Below, piece by piece: positions 1 to 7,095 of a DNA stretch of 8,609 nt (position 1 is its first letter; each line of letters starts with the position of its first letter). Under the pieces are notes generated by a model, which saw nothing but the letters and a program-made list of their open reading frames with translations, was not told the DNA's origin and did no database searches. This DNA is from an uncultured Desulfobacterales bacterium (GTDB lineage Bacteria > Desulfobacterota > Desulfobacteria > Desulfobacterales > JAFDCJ01). Made by a program: the position numbers and the translations under genes. The DNA is taken from assembly GCA_945787595.1 (NCBI GenBank), contig CALZJV010000567.1:1-8609 (forward strand), read 5' to 3'.

Positions 1-73
1 CAAATTCGTTCCTGGCCAGCTCCCGGACCATGGACTGGATCATGAGTTGTTCTTCTGTAAGCTTGAAAGACAT
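1..73 (-). CDS. Acyl-CoA dehydrogenase, N-terminal fragment (cut by window edge)
   Basis: Only the first 24 codons are present, reading MSFKLTEEQLMIQSMVRELA and then RNEF before the left edge. The pattern F-x-L-T-E-E-Q-x-x-(I/L)-x-x-x-V-R-x-(L/F)-A is the usual start of FAD-dependent acyl-CoA dehydrogenases, helix 1 of the N-terminal alpha domain. The start is supported by GGGAG seven bases upstream of the ATG. These enzymes make the trans-2-enoyl-CoA and pass electrons to electron-transfer flavoprotein. Lying downstream of mutase, thiolase and 3-hydroxybutyryl-CoA dehydrogenase genes on the same strand, it is plausibly a butyryl- or isobutyryl-CoA dehydrogenase. Chain length cannot be read from this fragment, and the catalytic glutamate and FAD-binding residues are outside the window. 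Confidence 0.85.
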   Translation of the reverse strand, partial: MSFKLTEEQLMIQSMVRELARNEF

Positions 74-90
74 GGCATGCTCCCGCTTAA

Positions 91-344
91 ATGCCTAAAG
101 TTTAAAATGCCTAAAATGACTAAAGTTAATGATGATGATCGATTTTATAATAATTTAGAGGAAGGTGAAGACAGCCCTCCATTCGCTGCATTATAAAAAA
201 TATTTTGCATTATTCTTAGGCTTTCATCTCAAGTGTTCTCTTGAAAGGGAAAAAGTCAATCGTGTGCCGCAACTACCAGATTAAAATAGACGGAATACCA
301 TAATTTTAGTCATTTTAGTTCATTTTAGGCAATTTAGGCATTCA
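91..344. repeat. Inverted pair of TGCCTAAAATGACTAAA-type word islands
   Basis: Plus-strand 91-128 is built from the words ATGCCTAAA and AAAATGACTAAA. The same words recur on the opposite strand at 301-344. Exact inverted matches include TGCCTAAAATGA (108-119 against 320-331) and AAAATGACTAAA (113-124 against 305-316). The arms are degenerate copies rather than perfect ones and enclose about 170 bases of AT-rich non-coding DNA between the XRE-cupin stop and the acyl-CoA dehydrogenase start. Function is unknown. The arms could form a long imperfect stem in RNA. Confidence 0.6.
190..218 (-). promoter_or_regulatory. Possible promoter for the acyl-CoA dehydrogenase gene
   Basis: On the minus strand a perfect TATAAT lies at 195-190 in an AT-rich setting, about 115 bases upstream of the dehydrogenase start. 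The -35 position (218-213, TAAGAA) is poor, so the call rests on the -10 box alone. If used, it would let the dehydrogenase be expressed separately from the XRE-cupin gene upstream of it. Confidence 0.25.
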
Positions 345-349
345 ACGCG

Positions 350-901
350 TTACGGCGTATAAATTACAACTATCAACTCAGCCGTTTCATCGCTGACGCT
401 TCTTAGTTTGTGCCGGATTCCCGAGTTAAAATGAAGCGATTCTCCCTCTTCCAGGGTATTGATGTGCTCGCCCACCACCACCTCGATTTTACCGGACAGC
501 ACATACACAAACTCTTCGCCCTCATGATGGTAATCCACGCCTTTGTGATCCTGTTGTGCTTCAATCAGCACCCGAAACGCTTTTAAGTGTTTATTCTCCG
601 CTCCCGGAGTCAAAGTCGTGTAAGCATAGTTATCGGTGCGTTTGGTAAGCGCTTTAATTCGGCTTTGCAGCTTCGATTCCGGTTCTTTGAGCAGGGATCC
701 TGAATCAATTTCCAGCGCTCTTGCGATTTGCAGCAAGGCGCCCACCGGTGGGATGGCCTTGCCTGATTCGACTTCCTTTAAATACTCGATGGAAAATCCG
801 GTTTCATTGGCGACATGTTCAAAGGTGAATTTTTTACTCGTCCTGGCCTTTTTGATTTTTTTGCCGACAGGTTCCGGTATGGCTTTTTTTCGCCTTGGCA
901 T
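350..901 (-). CDS. XRE-family transcriptional regulator with C-terminal cupin domain
   Basis: I place the start at the ATG at 901 (183 residues), because GGAGG lies four bases upstream. The frame stays open 23 codons further (to 970), but that extension is encoded by the repeat island and is probably not translated. Residues about 12-67 form a Cro/C1-type helix-turn-helix (FTFEHVANETGFSIEYL, then the E-S-G-K-A-I-P turn and L-L-Q-I-A-R-A-L-E-I). Residues about 108-181 are a double-stranded beta-helix cupin with DYHHEGEEFVYVLSGKIEV (H125, H126, E130) and a second motif GESLHFNSGIRHKL (H164), which look like metal or small-ligand contacts. This architecture belongs to cytoplasmic ligand-responsive regulators often found beside acyl-CoA or amino-acid catabolic genes. 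It sits between hbd and an acyl-CoA dehydrogenase gene on the same strand, so local control is plausible. The effector cannot be predicted. Confidence 0.9.
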   Translation of the reverse strand: MPRRKKAIPEPVGKKIKKARTSKKFTFEHVANETGFSIEYLKEVESGKAIPPVGALLQIARALEIDSGSLLKEPESKLQSRIKALTKRTDNYAYTTLTPGAENKHLKAFRVLIEAQQDHKGVDYHHEGEEFVYVLSGKIEVVVGEHINTLEEGESLHFNSGIRHKLRSVSDETAELIVVIYTP

Positions 902-919
902 AGTTCCTCCAATATTCGG

Positions 920-1050
920 TTGGCCGGTTGAGTCCGTTGTCCGGTTGAGCCGGTTGTCCCGTTTGCCCATTTACCAACAAAATTGATCGATTTAGACAAC
1001 CGGCTCAACGGGCAAACCGGCTAAACGGTCTAAACCGTTTAACGGGCGAA
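920..1050. repeat. Inverted AACCGGCTCAACGGGC-type word island
   Basis: The gap between the hbd stop and the XRE-cupin start is largely made of variants of ACCGGCTCAAC, AACGGGC and GCTAAACGG. The left half reads on the minus strand and the right half on the plus strand. A perfect 15-bp inverted repeat is at 944-958 and 995-1009. A further hairpin has an 8-bp stem (1022-1029 with 1034-1041) and a CTAA loop. No T-tract follows in either direction, so I do not call it a terminator. Confidence 0.6.
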
Positions 1051-1057
1051 CCTCGTT

Positions 1058-1909
1058 TCATTTATAGTCGTAAAATCCCTTGCCCGTCTTTCTTCCCAGC
1101 CAGCCGGCTTCGGCGTACTTTCTTAAAAGCGGACAGGGACGATACTTCGAATCCTTAAATCCATCATAAAGAGTTTCCATGATGGCCAGGCAAGTATCCA
1201 ACCCGATTAAATCTGCGAGTGCCAATGGACCCATGGGATGATTCATGCCGAGTTTCATGACTGTATCAATATCTTCCCGGGTCCCGACACCGTGATAAAG
1301 ACAGTAGACGGCCTCATTGATCATCGGCATCAGGATCCGATTGGCAATAAAGCCCGGGTAATCATTGGCTTTGGCCGGGGTTTTACCGAATTTTTCAGAC
1401 AGGTCCCAGGTGGTTTTATAGGTCTGATCGGAGGTAGCGATGCCCGGTATGACCTCGACCAATTTCATCACCGGCACCGGGTTCATGAAATGCATGCCGA
1501 TTACCTTTTCAGGTCGCCGGGTTTGGGCGGCAATCCGGCCGATGGGTATGGAAGAGGTGTTGGTTGCCAGGATGACCCCGGATTCACAAATCTCATCCAG
1601 ATGTTTGAAAATTTGAAATTTTAAGTCCTCATTTTCGGTGGCGGCTTCAACGACAAAATCCACCTGCGACATGTCCTGCAGATCGACACTCGTTTTGATC
1701 CGGCCCAAAACCGTATTTTTCTCATCAGCGGTCATTTTACCCTTGTCCACCTTGCGGGACAAAATTTTTGTGATGGTTGTCAGACCGCGCTCTACGAATT
1801 CGGCTTTGATATCATTCATGACGACATCGAGACCGCTCATGGCGGCCACCTGCGCAATTCCGTTTCCCATCTGACCTGCACCGACAACACCAAATGTTTT
1901 GATTTCCAT
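1058..1909 (-). CDS. hbd: 3-hydroxybutyryl-CoA dehydrogenase
   Basis: At 283 residues this has the normal length for the short-chain NAD(P)-dependent 3-hydroxyacyl-CoA dehydrogenase. It interconverts 3-hydroxybutyryl-CoA and acetoacetyl-CoA in the cytoplasm. The N-terminal Rossmann fold shows GAGQMGNGIA (10-19) with N32-D33 ending strand beta2. Catalytic and substrate residues are in place: S119 in TNTSS, H140 and N143 in GMHFMNPVPVMKLVE with E152, and N190 in PGFIANR. The C-terminal helical domain ends in the family signature GWLGRKTGKGFYDY. The ATG at 1909 follows GGGAGAAGG, and a strong promoter lies just upstream (1944-1973). It could therefore be transcribed on its own as well as by read-through from the thiolase gene 393 bases upstream. 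No defect is visible. Confidence 0.95.
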   Translation of the reverse strand: MEIKTFGVVGAGQMGNGIAQVAAMSGLDVVMNDIKAEFVERGLTTITKILSRKVDKGKMTADEKNTVLGRIKTSVDLQDMSQVDFVVEAATENEDLKFQIFKHLDEICESGVILATNTSSIPIGRIAAQTRRPEKVIGMHFMNPVPVMKLVEVIPGIATSDQTYKTTWDLSEKFGKTPAKANDYPGFIANRILMPMINEAVYCLYHGVGTREDIDTVMKLGMNHPMGPLALADLIGLDTCLAIMETLYDGFKDSKYRPCPLLRKYAEAGWLGRKTGKGFYDYK

Positions 1910-1943
1910 TACCTTCTCCCTATCAATTGAATTTATTGGTTAA

Positions 1944-1973
1944 ATTATATTAATTTTATGTTTAAATTGTCGA
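1944..1973 (-). promoter_or_regulatory. Sigma70-type promoter for hbd
   Basis: Minus-strand -35 TCGACA (1973-1968, one mismatch to TTGACA) and a perfect -10 TATAAT (1949-1944) are separated by an 18-base AT-rich spacer. The start point would be near 1937, giving a leader of about 28 bases that carries the GGGAGAAGG ribosome-binding site. The -35 box directly abuts the REP-like hairpin at 1974-2046. Confidence 0.55.
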
Positions 1974-2046
1974 GTGGGGGCGGCTTCCAGCCGCGAAAAA
2001 CAGTATGTCAGCAACTGACTTCATCGCGGCTGGAAGCCGCTCCCAC
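1974..2046. repeat. REP-like 23-bp inverted repeat (possible RAYT-type repeat)
   Basis: Left arm 1974-1996 and right arm 2024-2046 are 23-base complements with one difference, around a 27-base spacer. The arm begins GTGGGAGCGGCTTCCAGCCG. GTGGGAGCGGCTT is the signature start of REP sequences mobilised in many bacteria by REP-associated tyrosine transposases (Y1_Tnp family). The spacer holds its own small hairpin, GTCAG-CAA-CTGAC (2007-2019). The paired-arm layout resembles a REP doublet (BIME/REPIN). No transposase is in the window, so it would be a non-autonomous copy. Confidence 0.65.
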
Positions 2047-2302
2047 CAATATCTACCACAGGCAGAATTATAAATCTCTTTGCCGCGTAACCCGCAACTT
2101 GATATCAGAGGACAGAAAACAGAGGTCAGATGACAGATTATGGATTCCGGAAATCAGATTGCACGGATAGTTCATTCCTGTAACCCTTATGATCCTCCTG
2201 CACCTTCCATTTAGCAATGTCTTACTCTATGCGCTATGCCCTTTGCTCTATGCCCTTTTTCCCCGCAACCCGCACCGCGCAACGCGTAACCCGCAACGCG
2301 TA
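2047..2302. other. Non-coding gap between thiolase and hbd, with three word islands
   Basis: No credible gene is seen here. The stretch holds an exact 15-bp direct repeat CGCGTAACCCGCAAC (2084-2098 and 2283-2297). It also holds a purine-rich island of GACAGAAAACAGAGGTCAGA-like words (2107-2136) and a pyrimidine-rich island with CTCTATGC / GCTATGCCCTTT words (2224-2258). A run of CGCAACCCG / CGCAACGCGTA words (2264-2302) reaches the thiolase stop codon. Each island uses a different word set. No terminator with a T-tract was found. Confidence 0.55.
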
Positions 2303-3478
2303 TCATCTCTTCACCACCATCGCCACAGCCTCGCCGCCGCCCAGACACAGGGATGCCATACCGGTCTTTTTATCCTGTCTGACCATCTCATGCAACAAGG
2401 TCACCAGCACCCGGCATCCGCTGGCACCGATGGGATGGCCAAGGGCAACACTGCCGCCGTTGACATTGACGATAGAAGGATCCAGCTCAAGTTCTTTTAA
2501 TACCGCCACGGTTGAACCGCTAAAGGCTTCATTGATTTCATACAGGTCTACGTCTTCTTTATGGATCCCTTCTTTCCGCAAGCATTTTGGAATTGCCAAA
2601 ATCGGTGCCACAAGTACGTATTTCATGTCAAGGCCGGCGGATGCCTGAGCTCCGATCTTGGCGATAACACTGCATCCCAGTTCATCGGCTTTTTCTCTGG
2701 ACATCAACACCACGGCGGCGGCACCATCACTGATGATCGAGGCATTGCCGGCAGTGGCAAAACCGTCTTTTTGAAACGCGGGTCTCATTTTTGCAAGCGA
2801 TTCATATGAGGTTTCCCGAGGGCATTCATCTCGCTTGAACAACACCGGATCTCCCTTACGTTGAGGAATATGAACCGGCACGATTTCATCTTCAAATCGC
2901 CCGGAATTGAGTGCCGTTAAAGTTCTGGCATAGGATTCTGCGGCGTATCGATCTTGATCCTCGCGACTGACATGGTACTTTTCAGAGCACAGATCATTGG
3001 ATATGCCCATATGAAAATCATTGACAATATCCCACAGACCGTCATGAACCATGGAATCCTGCAACGTGCCGTTACCCATGCGAAAGCCGAAGCGGGCTTT
3101 TTCCAGGTAATAAGGAGCCATTGTCATATTTTCCATGCCCCCGGCGACCACAACATTGGCATCCCCTGTCTGGATAGCCTGAGCCGCCAGCATTACGGAT
3201 TTCAGAGCGGAGCCGCAGACCTTATTGATCGTGAAGCATTCCACCTCCCATGGCATTTCGGCCATGACCGCCGCTTGTTTTGCCGGATTCTGTCCGTAAC
3301 CGCATGGCAGCACCAAACCCATGATGACCTCGTTGACGGTTTTCTTTTCGATACCGGCTCTTTTTAGCGCTTCCTCAATCACAATTGCGCCCAGCCGGGT
3401 TGCACCGATATCGCCCAGTGAACCATTAAAACTGCCCAGGGGTGTCCTTACCGCACTGACGATGACTGCCTCTTTCAT
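2303..3478 (-). CDS. Thiolase / acetyl-CoA C-acetyltransferase
   Basis: 391 residues, the normal thiolase length. It would cleave acetoacetyl-CoA with CoA into two acetyl-CoA, or condense them in reverse. Catalytic residues match the classical biosynthetic thiolase numbering: nucleophile C88 in NKVCGSALKSV, H156-M157 in DFHMGIS, N316 in NEAF, H348 in GGSVALGHPIGASG, and acid/base C378 in CLGGGEA. The loop near residues 284-297 reads DMKYVLVAPILAIP instead of the usual (V)MGxGPIPA, NEAF is followed by S, and CxGGG is followed by EA. As I recall, these resemble mitochondrial T2-type thiolases, which accept 2-methylacetoacetyl-CoA, so branched substrates are possible. The ATG at 3478 has GGAGG nine bases upstream. 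It lies 215 bases downstream of the icmF stop on the same strand, and an upstream promoter was not found. Confidence 0.93.
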   Translation of the reverse strand: MKEAVIVSAVRTPLGSFNGSLGDIGATRLGAIVIEEALKRAGIEKKTVNEVIMGLVLPCGYGQNPAKQAAVMAEMPWEVECFTINKVCGSALKSVMLAAQAIQTGDANVVVAGGMENMTMAPYYLEKARFGFRMGNGTLQDSMVHDGLWDIVNDFHMGISNDLCSEKYHVSREDQDRYAAESYARTLTALNSGRFEDEIVPVHIPQRKGDPVLFKRDECPRETSYESLAKMRPAFQKDGFATAGNASIISDGAAAVVLMSREKADELGCSVIAKIGAQASAGLDMKYVLVAPILAIPKCLRKEGIHKEDVDLYEINEAFSGSTVAVLKELELDPSIVNVNGGSVALGHPIGASGCRVLVTLLHEMVRQDKKTGMASLCLGGGEAVAMVVKR

Positions 3479-3556
3479 GTGGATTATCCTCCGAATTAGG
3501 TTGAAAAAAAGTTTGGTATAAGAAAATCAGTTTTTCGAAAATTTAGCCGGCAGCGT

Positions 3557-3585
3557 AAGTTGTCTGTTGTGTGTTGTCAGTTGGT
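3557..3585. repeat. TTGTCTGTTGTGTGTTGTCAG word island
   Basis: In the 215-base gap between icmF and the thiolase gene, about 28 bases repeat the word (T)TGT(C/G)TGTTG. Read on the minus strand it is a run of ACAACA / GACAAC words, close in style to the GACAGAAAACAGA island at 2107-2136 on the far side of the thiolase gene. The rest of this gap holds only weak short palindromes. Confidence 0.4.
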
Positions 3586-3693
3586 AAAGAAGGATGGCAT
3601 CTAATTTTTCTCTTTATCCTTTGATGCCGAATTCGTTGAAATTTTCAATCTTAGCCGCCACTAAAGTTTATCGCCACAAACAACTCATATTTA

Positions 3694-4215
3694 TTACATA
3701 TTCCTGCGATACTTCCCTCCCACGTCATACAAGGCCTGGGTTATCTGGCCCAGACTGCATACCCGCACGGTACTCATCAGTTCCTCAAAAATGTTATCTC
3801 CACTAAGTGCAACATGTTGCAGGCGCTGCAGCGCAGCGGAGGACTCTTTTTCATGGCGGCTTTTAAAGTCGGCAAGACGGTTGAGCTGTGACTGCTTTTC
3901 TTCTTCTGTAGCCCGGGCCAGTTCAATGCTTTCATCGAGCAGATCATCATCGGTGTCCGGATCACGGAAGGTGTTGACGCCGATGATGGGAAGCCTGCCG
4001 GTGTGTTTCAGCATTTCATAGTACATGGATTCTTCCTGAATCTTACCCCGCTGGTAGCCGGTTTCCATGGCCCCCAGAACGCCTCCGCGCTCGGTAATGC
4101 GGTCAAACTCCATGAGCACTGCTTCTTCCACCAGATCGGTTAATTGCTCAAAGATAAAGCTGCCCTGGTTCATATTTTCATTGGCGGTTTTCATTGGCGG
4201 CCAGACCCCACTCAC
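3694..4215 (-). CDS. icmF: IcmF C-terminal fragment (3' part of frameshifted icmF)
   Basis: This frame encodes the last 159 residues of the isobutyryl-CoA mutase large domain, starting within [14 protein letters not shown]. It carries the family motifs [31 protein letters not shown] and [13 protein letters not shown], and ends [12 protein letters not shown]. It is one base out of register with the 935-residue upstream part because of the 13-bp duplication at 4175-4200. The frame is open back to a GTG at 4215, but those first 14 residues lie in the overlap and match no mutase sequence. Internal ATGs at 4194 and 4173 have no good ribosome-binding site. The one at 4173 lies four bases after the upstream stop, so re-initiation giving a split mutase is conceivable but unproven. 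Removing one repeat copy fuses it in frame to make 1092 residues. Confidence 0.85.
   Translation of the reverse strand: MSGVWPPMKTANENMNQGSFIFEQLTDLVEEAVLMEFDRITERGGVLGAMETGYQRGKIQEESMYYEMLKHTGRLPIIGVNTFRDPDTDDDLLDESIELARATEEEKQSQLNRLADFKSRHEKESSAALQRLQHVALSGDNIFEELMSTVRVCSLGQITQALYDVGGKYRRNM
4175..4200. repeat. Perfect 13-bp tandem duplication that frameshifts icmF
   Basis: TTTTCATTGGCGG occurs twice back to back (4175-4187 and 4188-4200). In the coding sense the unit is CCGCCAATGAAAA. Thirteen bases shift the frame by one and create the TGA at 4180-4178. With a single copy the reading is [10 protein letters not shown], the expected continuous IcmF sequence, so the second copy is best read as an insertion into a previously intact gene. 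Confidence 0.92.
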
Positions 4216-6985
4216 GATTGATAATCAGCTGGATGGCCAGAGCGCGCCTGACTGATTCCGCAGTGGGTGTGGTAATGGCCTCGTCGAAGGCATTGGTGTG
4301 CAAGCTGTTACAGTTATCATAAATGGCGCATAAAGCTTGCAGGGTTGTGCGGACGTCATTGAACTGAATATCCCGGCTGTGCAGGGATCGACCGGAGGTT
4401 TGGATATGATATTTGAGCATCTGACTGCGCTCGGATCCCGTATACTTGTATCTCATGGCAATAGACCAGATGCGTCTTGCCACTCGCCCGATAACGTTGT
4501 ATTCGGGATCCAAACCATTGGAGAAGAAAAAGGATAAATTCGGTCCGAAGCTGTCGATAGGCATTCCCCGGGACAGATAGTATTCCACGTAAGTAAAGCC
4601 GTTGGCAAGGGTGAGCGCCAGCTGGGTGATGGGATTGGCCCCGGCTTCGGCGATGTGATAACCGGATATGGAGACCGAATAAAAATTGCGGACCTTATGA
4701 TCGATAAAATACTGTTGGATATCGCCCATCATTTGTAAGGCGAAATCAATTGAAAAGATGCAGGTATTCTGTCCCTGGTCCTCTTTGAGAATGTCGGCCT
4801 GGACTGTTCCGCGCACACTTGACAACGCGGCGGCTCGAATTTTATCACGCTGGTCTTGGCTGGGTTCTTTTCCATTTTCAGACCTGAACTTATCGAACTG
4901 TTGATCGATGGCGGTATTTAGAAACATGGCCAGGATGATGGGCGCCGGCCCGTTGATGGTCATGGAAACGGAGGTGTCGGGTGCGCACAGTTCAAAACCG
5001 TCATAGAGTACTTTCATATCATCCAGGGTGCAGATGCTGACTCCCGAGGTTCCTACTTTGCCGTATATGTCCGGTCGAATGTCCGGATCATAACCATACA
5101 ATGTCACCGAATCGAAGGCGGTCGAAAGCCGTTTGGCTTTGGAGCCGGCGGACAGCATTTTAAATCTTCGGTTGGTGCGGGCCGGATCGCCTTCGCCGGC
5201 AAACATCCGGGTGGGGTCTTCATCTACCCGTTTTAATGGAAACACCCCGGCAGTGAAGGGAAAACGACCGGGCACATTTTCTTCACGCATCCACCGGCTA
5301 ACTTCTCCCGGATCCTGGAAGCGGGGCAGGGCAATTTTTGGAATACGCGAGTGTGCCAGAGATTCGATGTGCAGCGGAACTCTGATCTCTCTATCGCGAA
5401 CCTGATATACCAGCTCATCCCGGGTGTAGGTTGTCTTGATATTGTCCCACTCGTCCAGACTTTGCAGTGTATCGCGGTCTAAAGCGCCTTTGGCTTTTTG
5501 AACTTCGTCTTTCAGGCGGGAAAGCACCTCGGTAAACTCGCCGTCGAGGTTATCAGCTCCCAATTTTTTGGTGGTTTCCTGCAGATGCCAAAACGTTCTC
5601 AGCGCCTGGGATTGTTCTTTTGTTTTTTGATGATACAGCCGGATGGCATCGGCAATTTCGCTCAGATAGCGTACACGCTCGGGGGGAATGATAATGGTTT
5701 TGGATGAGGATGTTTTTGTTTCCGGCCTGGGAATTCGAGGTTTGTATTTAATATCGGTTTTCGAGTAGATCGTATCGAGAATAGCGTGGTAAAGTGCGGT
5801 GACCCCATCGTCGTTAAATTTGGAAGCGATGGTGCCAAACACGGGCATATCTGCCGGGAGACGGTCAAATGCCTTGCGATTGCGCTGGACCTGTTTGCAT
5901 ACATCCCTGACGGCATCTTCCCCCCCGCGTTTTTCAAACTTGTTGACCACCACCAGATCGGCAAAGTCCAGCATATCGATTTTTTCAAGCTGCGAAGCGG
6001 CGCCGAATTCACTGGTCATCACGTAAATGGAAATGTCGACCAGATCGGCAATGCTCGAATCGCCCTGTCCGATACCGGCTGTTTCGACAATAATCAGGTC
6101 AAAACCGGCCGCCTTTACGACTGCGACGGCATCTTCCAGTACTTCCGGGATTTCCGTTTGGGATTGTCGGGTGGCGAGGGATCGCAAATATAACCGTGGA
6201 TTGCCAATGGCATTCATCCGTATCCGATCGCCTAAAAGCGCTCCGCCGGTTTTTCTTCTAGAAGGATCGCAGCTGATGACGGCCACCTGCAGATCTTTGA
6301 GATCGTGCAGGATGCGTAAAATGATTTCATCGGTCAAAGATGATTTTCCGGAGCCGCCTGTGCCGGTAATTCCGATAACCGGCGCTTCACGGTCTCCGAT
6401 TTTTTCTGCCAGTTCAGCACGCAGTGCGGCTAGATGTCCGTCTTCACGGGCTTTAGCCTGCTCTGCGCGCGTGATCAGATTGGCCACCATAAGTTTGCTT
6501 TGCGGTGACAAATCTTCGAAAGCAAAGCCGTCCGCTTTGACGGTGGAAAAATCTATGGATTGAACCATATGATTGATCATGCCTTGCAGGCCTAATTGGG
6601 AACCGTCTGCGGGTGAATAAATTTTGCTGACACCATATGCCTCAAGCTCTTTAATCTCCCCGGGGACAATCACACCGCCACCGCCGCCGAAAACCTTGAT
6701 GTGTGCTGCTTGCCTTTCCCTTAAGAGATCGATCAGATACTTGAAATATTCGATGTGACCGCCTTGATAACACGATACCGCAACCCCCTGGACATCTTCT
6801 TCGATGGCGGCATCCACAATTTCCTGGACGGATCGGTTGTGCCCCAGGTGAATAACTTCCACGCCGGTGTCCTGAAGGATGCGTCGCATGATATTTATGG
6901 CTGCATCATGACCATCAAAGAGGGATGTGGCCGTCACCACCCGCACGTGATTTTCGGGTTTATAAACTTCAACTTCAGCGTTCAT
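4178..6985 (-). CDS. icmF: Fused isobutyryl-CoA mutase IcmF, truncated by frameshift (residues 1-935)
   Basis: IcmF is an adenosylcobalamin-dependent mutase fused to its own G-protein chaperone, and it interconverts isobutyryl-CoA and n-butyryl-CoA. Three parts are visible. The B12-binding domain (about 10-145) has D24-G-H26 as the cobalt-ligand motif, S71 in [10 protein letters not shown] and the glycine run at 100-104. The MeaB-type GTPase (about 200-410) has P-loop GTGGSGKS (208-215), DRIRM (253-257), ETAGIGQGD (301-309) and NKFEKRG (348-354) at the base-specificity position. The mutase barrel begins near 530. Active-site F595 (PTRMFAG) and Q739 (DQGQNTCIF) occupy the positions of Tyr and Arg in methylmalonyl-CoA mutase and favour isobutyryl-/butyryl-CoA. 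The ATG at 6985 follows AAGGGGG by five bases. Homologues are about 1090 residues. Here the frame ends at 935 because of the 13-bp duplication, losing the C-terminal 159 residues. The gene follows the TetR gene by 109 bases. Confidence 0.95.
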   Translation of the reverse strand: MNAEVEVYKPENHVRVVTATSLFDGHDAAINIMRRILQDTGVEVIHLGHNRSVQEIVDAAIEEDVQGVAVSCYQGGHIEYFKYLIDLLRERQAAHIKVFGGGGGVIVPGEIKELEAYGVSKIYSPADGSQLGLQGMINHMVQSIDFSTVKADGFAFEDLSPQSKLMVANLITRAEQAKAREDGHLAALRAELAEKIGDREAPVIGITGTGGSGKSSLTDEIILRILHDLKDLQVAVISCDPSRRKTGGALLGDRIRMNAIGNPRLYLRSLATRQSQTEIPEVLEDAVAVVKAAGFDLIIVETAGIGQGDSSIADLVDISIYVMTSEFGAASQLEKIDMLDFADLVVVNKFEKRGGEDAVRDVCKQVQRNRKAFDRLPADMPVFGTIASKFNDDGVTALYHAILDTIYSKTDIKYKPRIPRPETKTSSSKTIIIPPERVRYLSEIADAIRLYHQKTKEQSQALRTFWHLQETTKKLGADNLDGEFTEVLSRLKDEVQKAKGALDRDTLQSLDEWDNIKTTYTRDELVYQVRDREIRVPLHIESLAHSRIPKIALPRFQDPGEVSRWMREENVPGRFPFTAGVFPLKRVDEDPTRMFAGEGDPARTNRRFKMLSAGSKAKRLSTAFDSVTLYGYDPDIRPDIYGKVGTSGVSICTLDDMKVLYDGFELCAPDTSVSMTINGPAPIILAMFLNTAIDQQFDKFRSENGKEPSQDQRDKIRAAALSSVRGTVQADILKEDQGQNTCIFSIDFALQMMGDIQQYFIDHKVRNFYSVSISGYHIAEAGANPITQLALTLANGFTYVEYYLSRGMPIDSFGPNLSFFFSNGLDPEYNVIGRVARRIWSIAMRYKYTGSERSQMLKYHIQTSGRSLHSRDIQFNDVRTTLQALCAIYDNCNSLHTNAFDEAITTPTAESVRRALAIQLIINREWGLAANENRQ

Positions 6986-6999
6986 GTTGCCCCCTTGTG

Positions 7000-7095
7000 A
7001 TTGAATATTGATTATTGAAGATTGAAGATTTTTGGAATTCTATCTGATCTATATTTTGGCAGGAAATCTTCAATCTTCAATCGACAATATTCAAT
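7000..7095. repeat. 32-bp inverted repeat between tetR and icmF
   Basis: Arms 7000-7031 and 7064-7095 are complementary at 29 of 32 positions around a 32-base spacer. The arms consist of the words ATTGAAG and TTGAATATTG. The right arm touches the TetR stop codon (7097-7095), and the left arm ends 14 bases before the icmF start codon. In a tetR-icmF transcript this would form a long stem just ahead of the icmF ribosome-binding site. There is no T-tract after it on the minus strand, so it is not a standard intrinsic terminator. It could stabilise or separate messages, or be a mobile intergenic repeat. Confidence 0.75.

Noticed and set aside
91..344. CRISPR-like or satellite array
   Set aside because: There is no constant repeat length or unique spacer. 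The words are degenerate and arranged in facing arms.
1238..1874. Plus-strand frames opposite hbd, and similar frames opposite the thiolase and icmF genes
   Set aside because: They are antisense shadows of well-supported genes, with no ribosome-binding sites or family motifs.
4178..4215. Programmed ribosomal frameshifting in icmF
   Set aside because: No slippery heptamer or stimulatory structure is seen in the overlap, and the exact 13-bp duplication fully explains the shift. A +1 slip at CAA-TGA would also leave a four-residue insertion.
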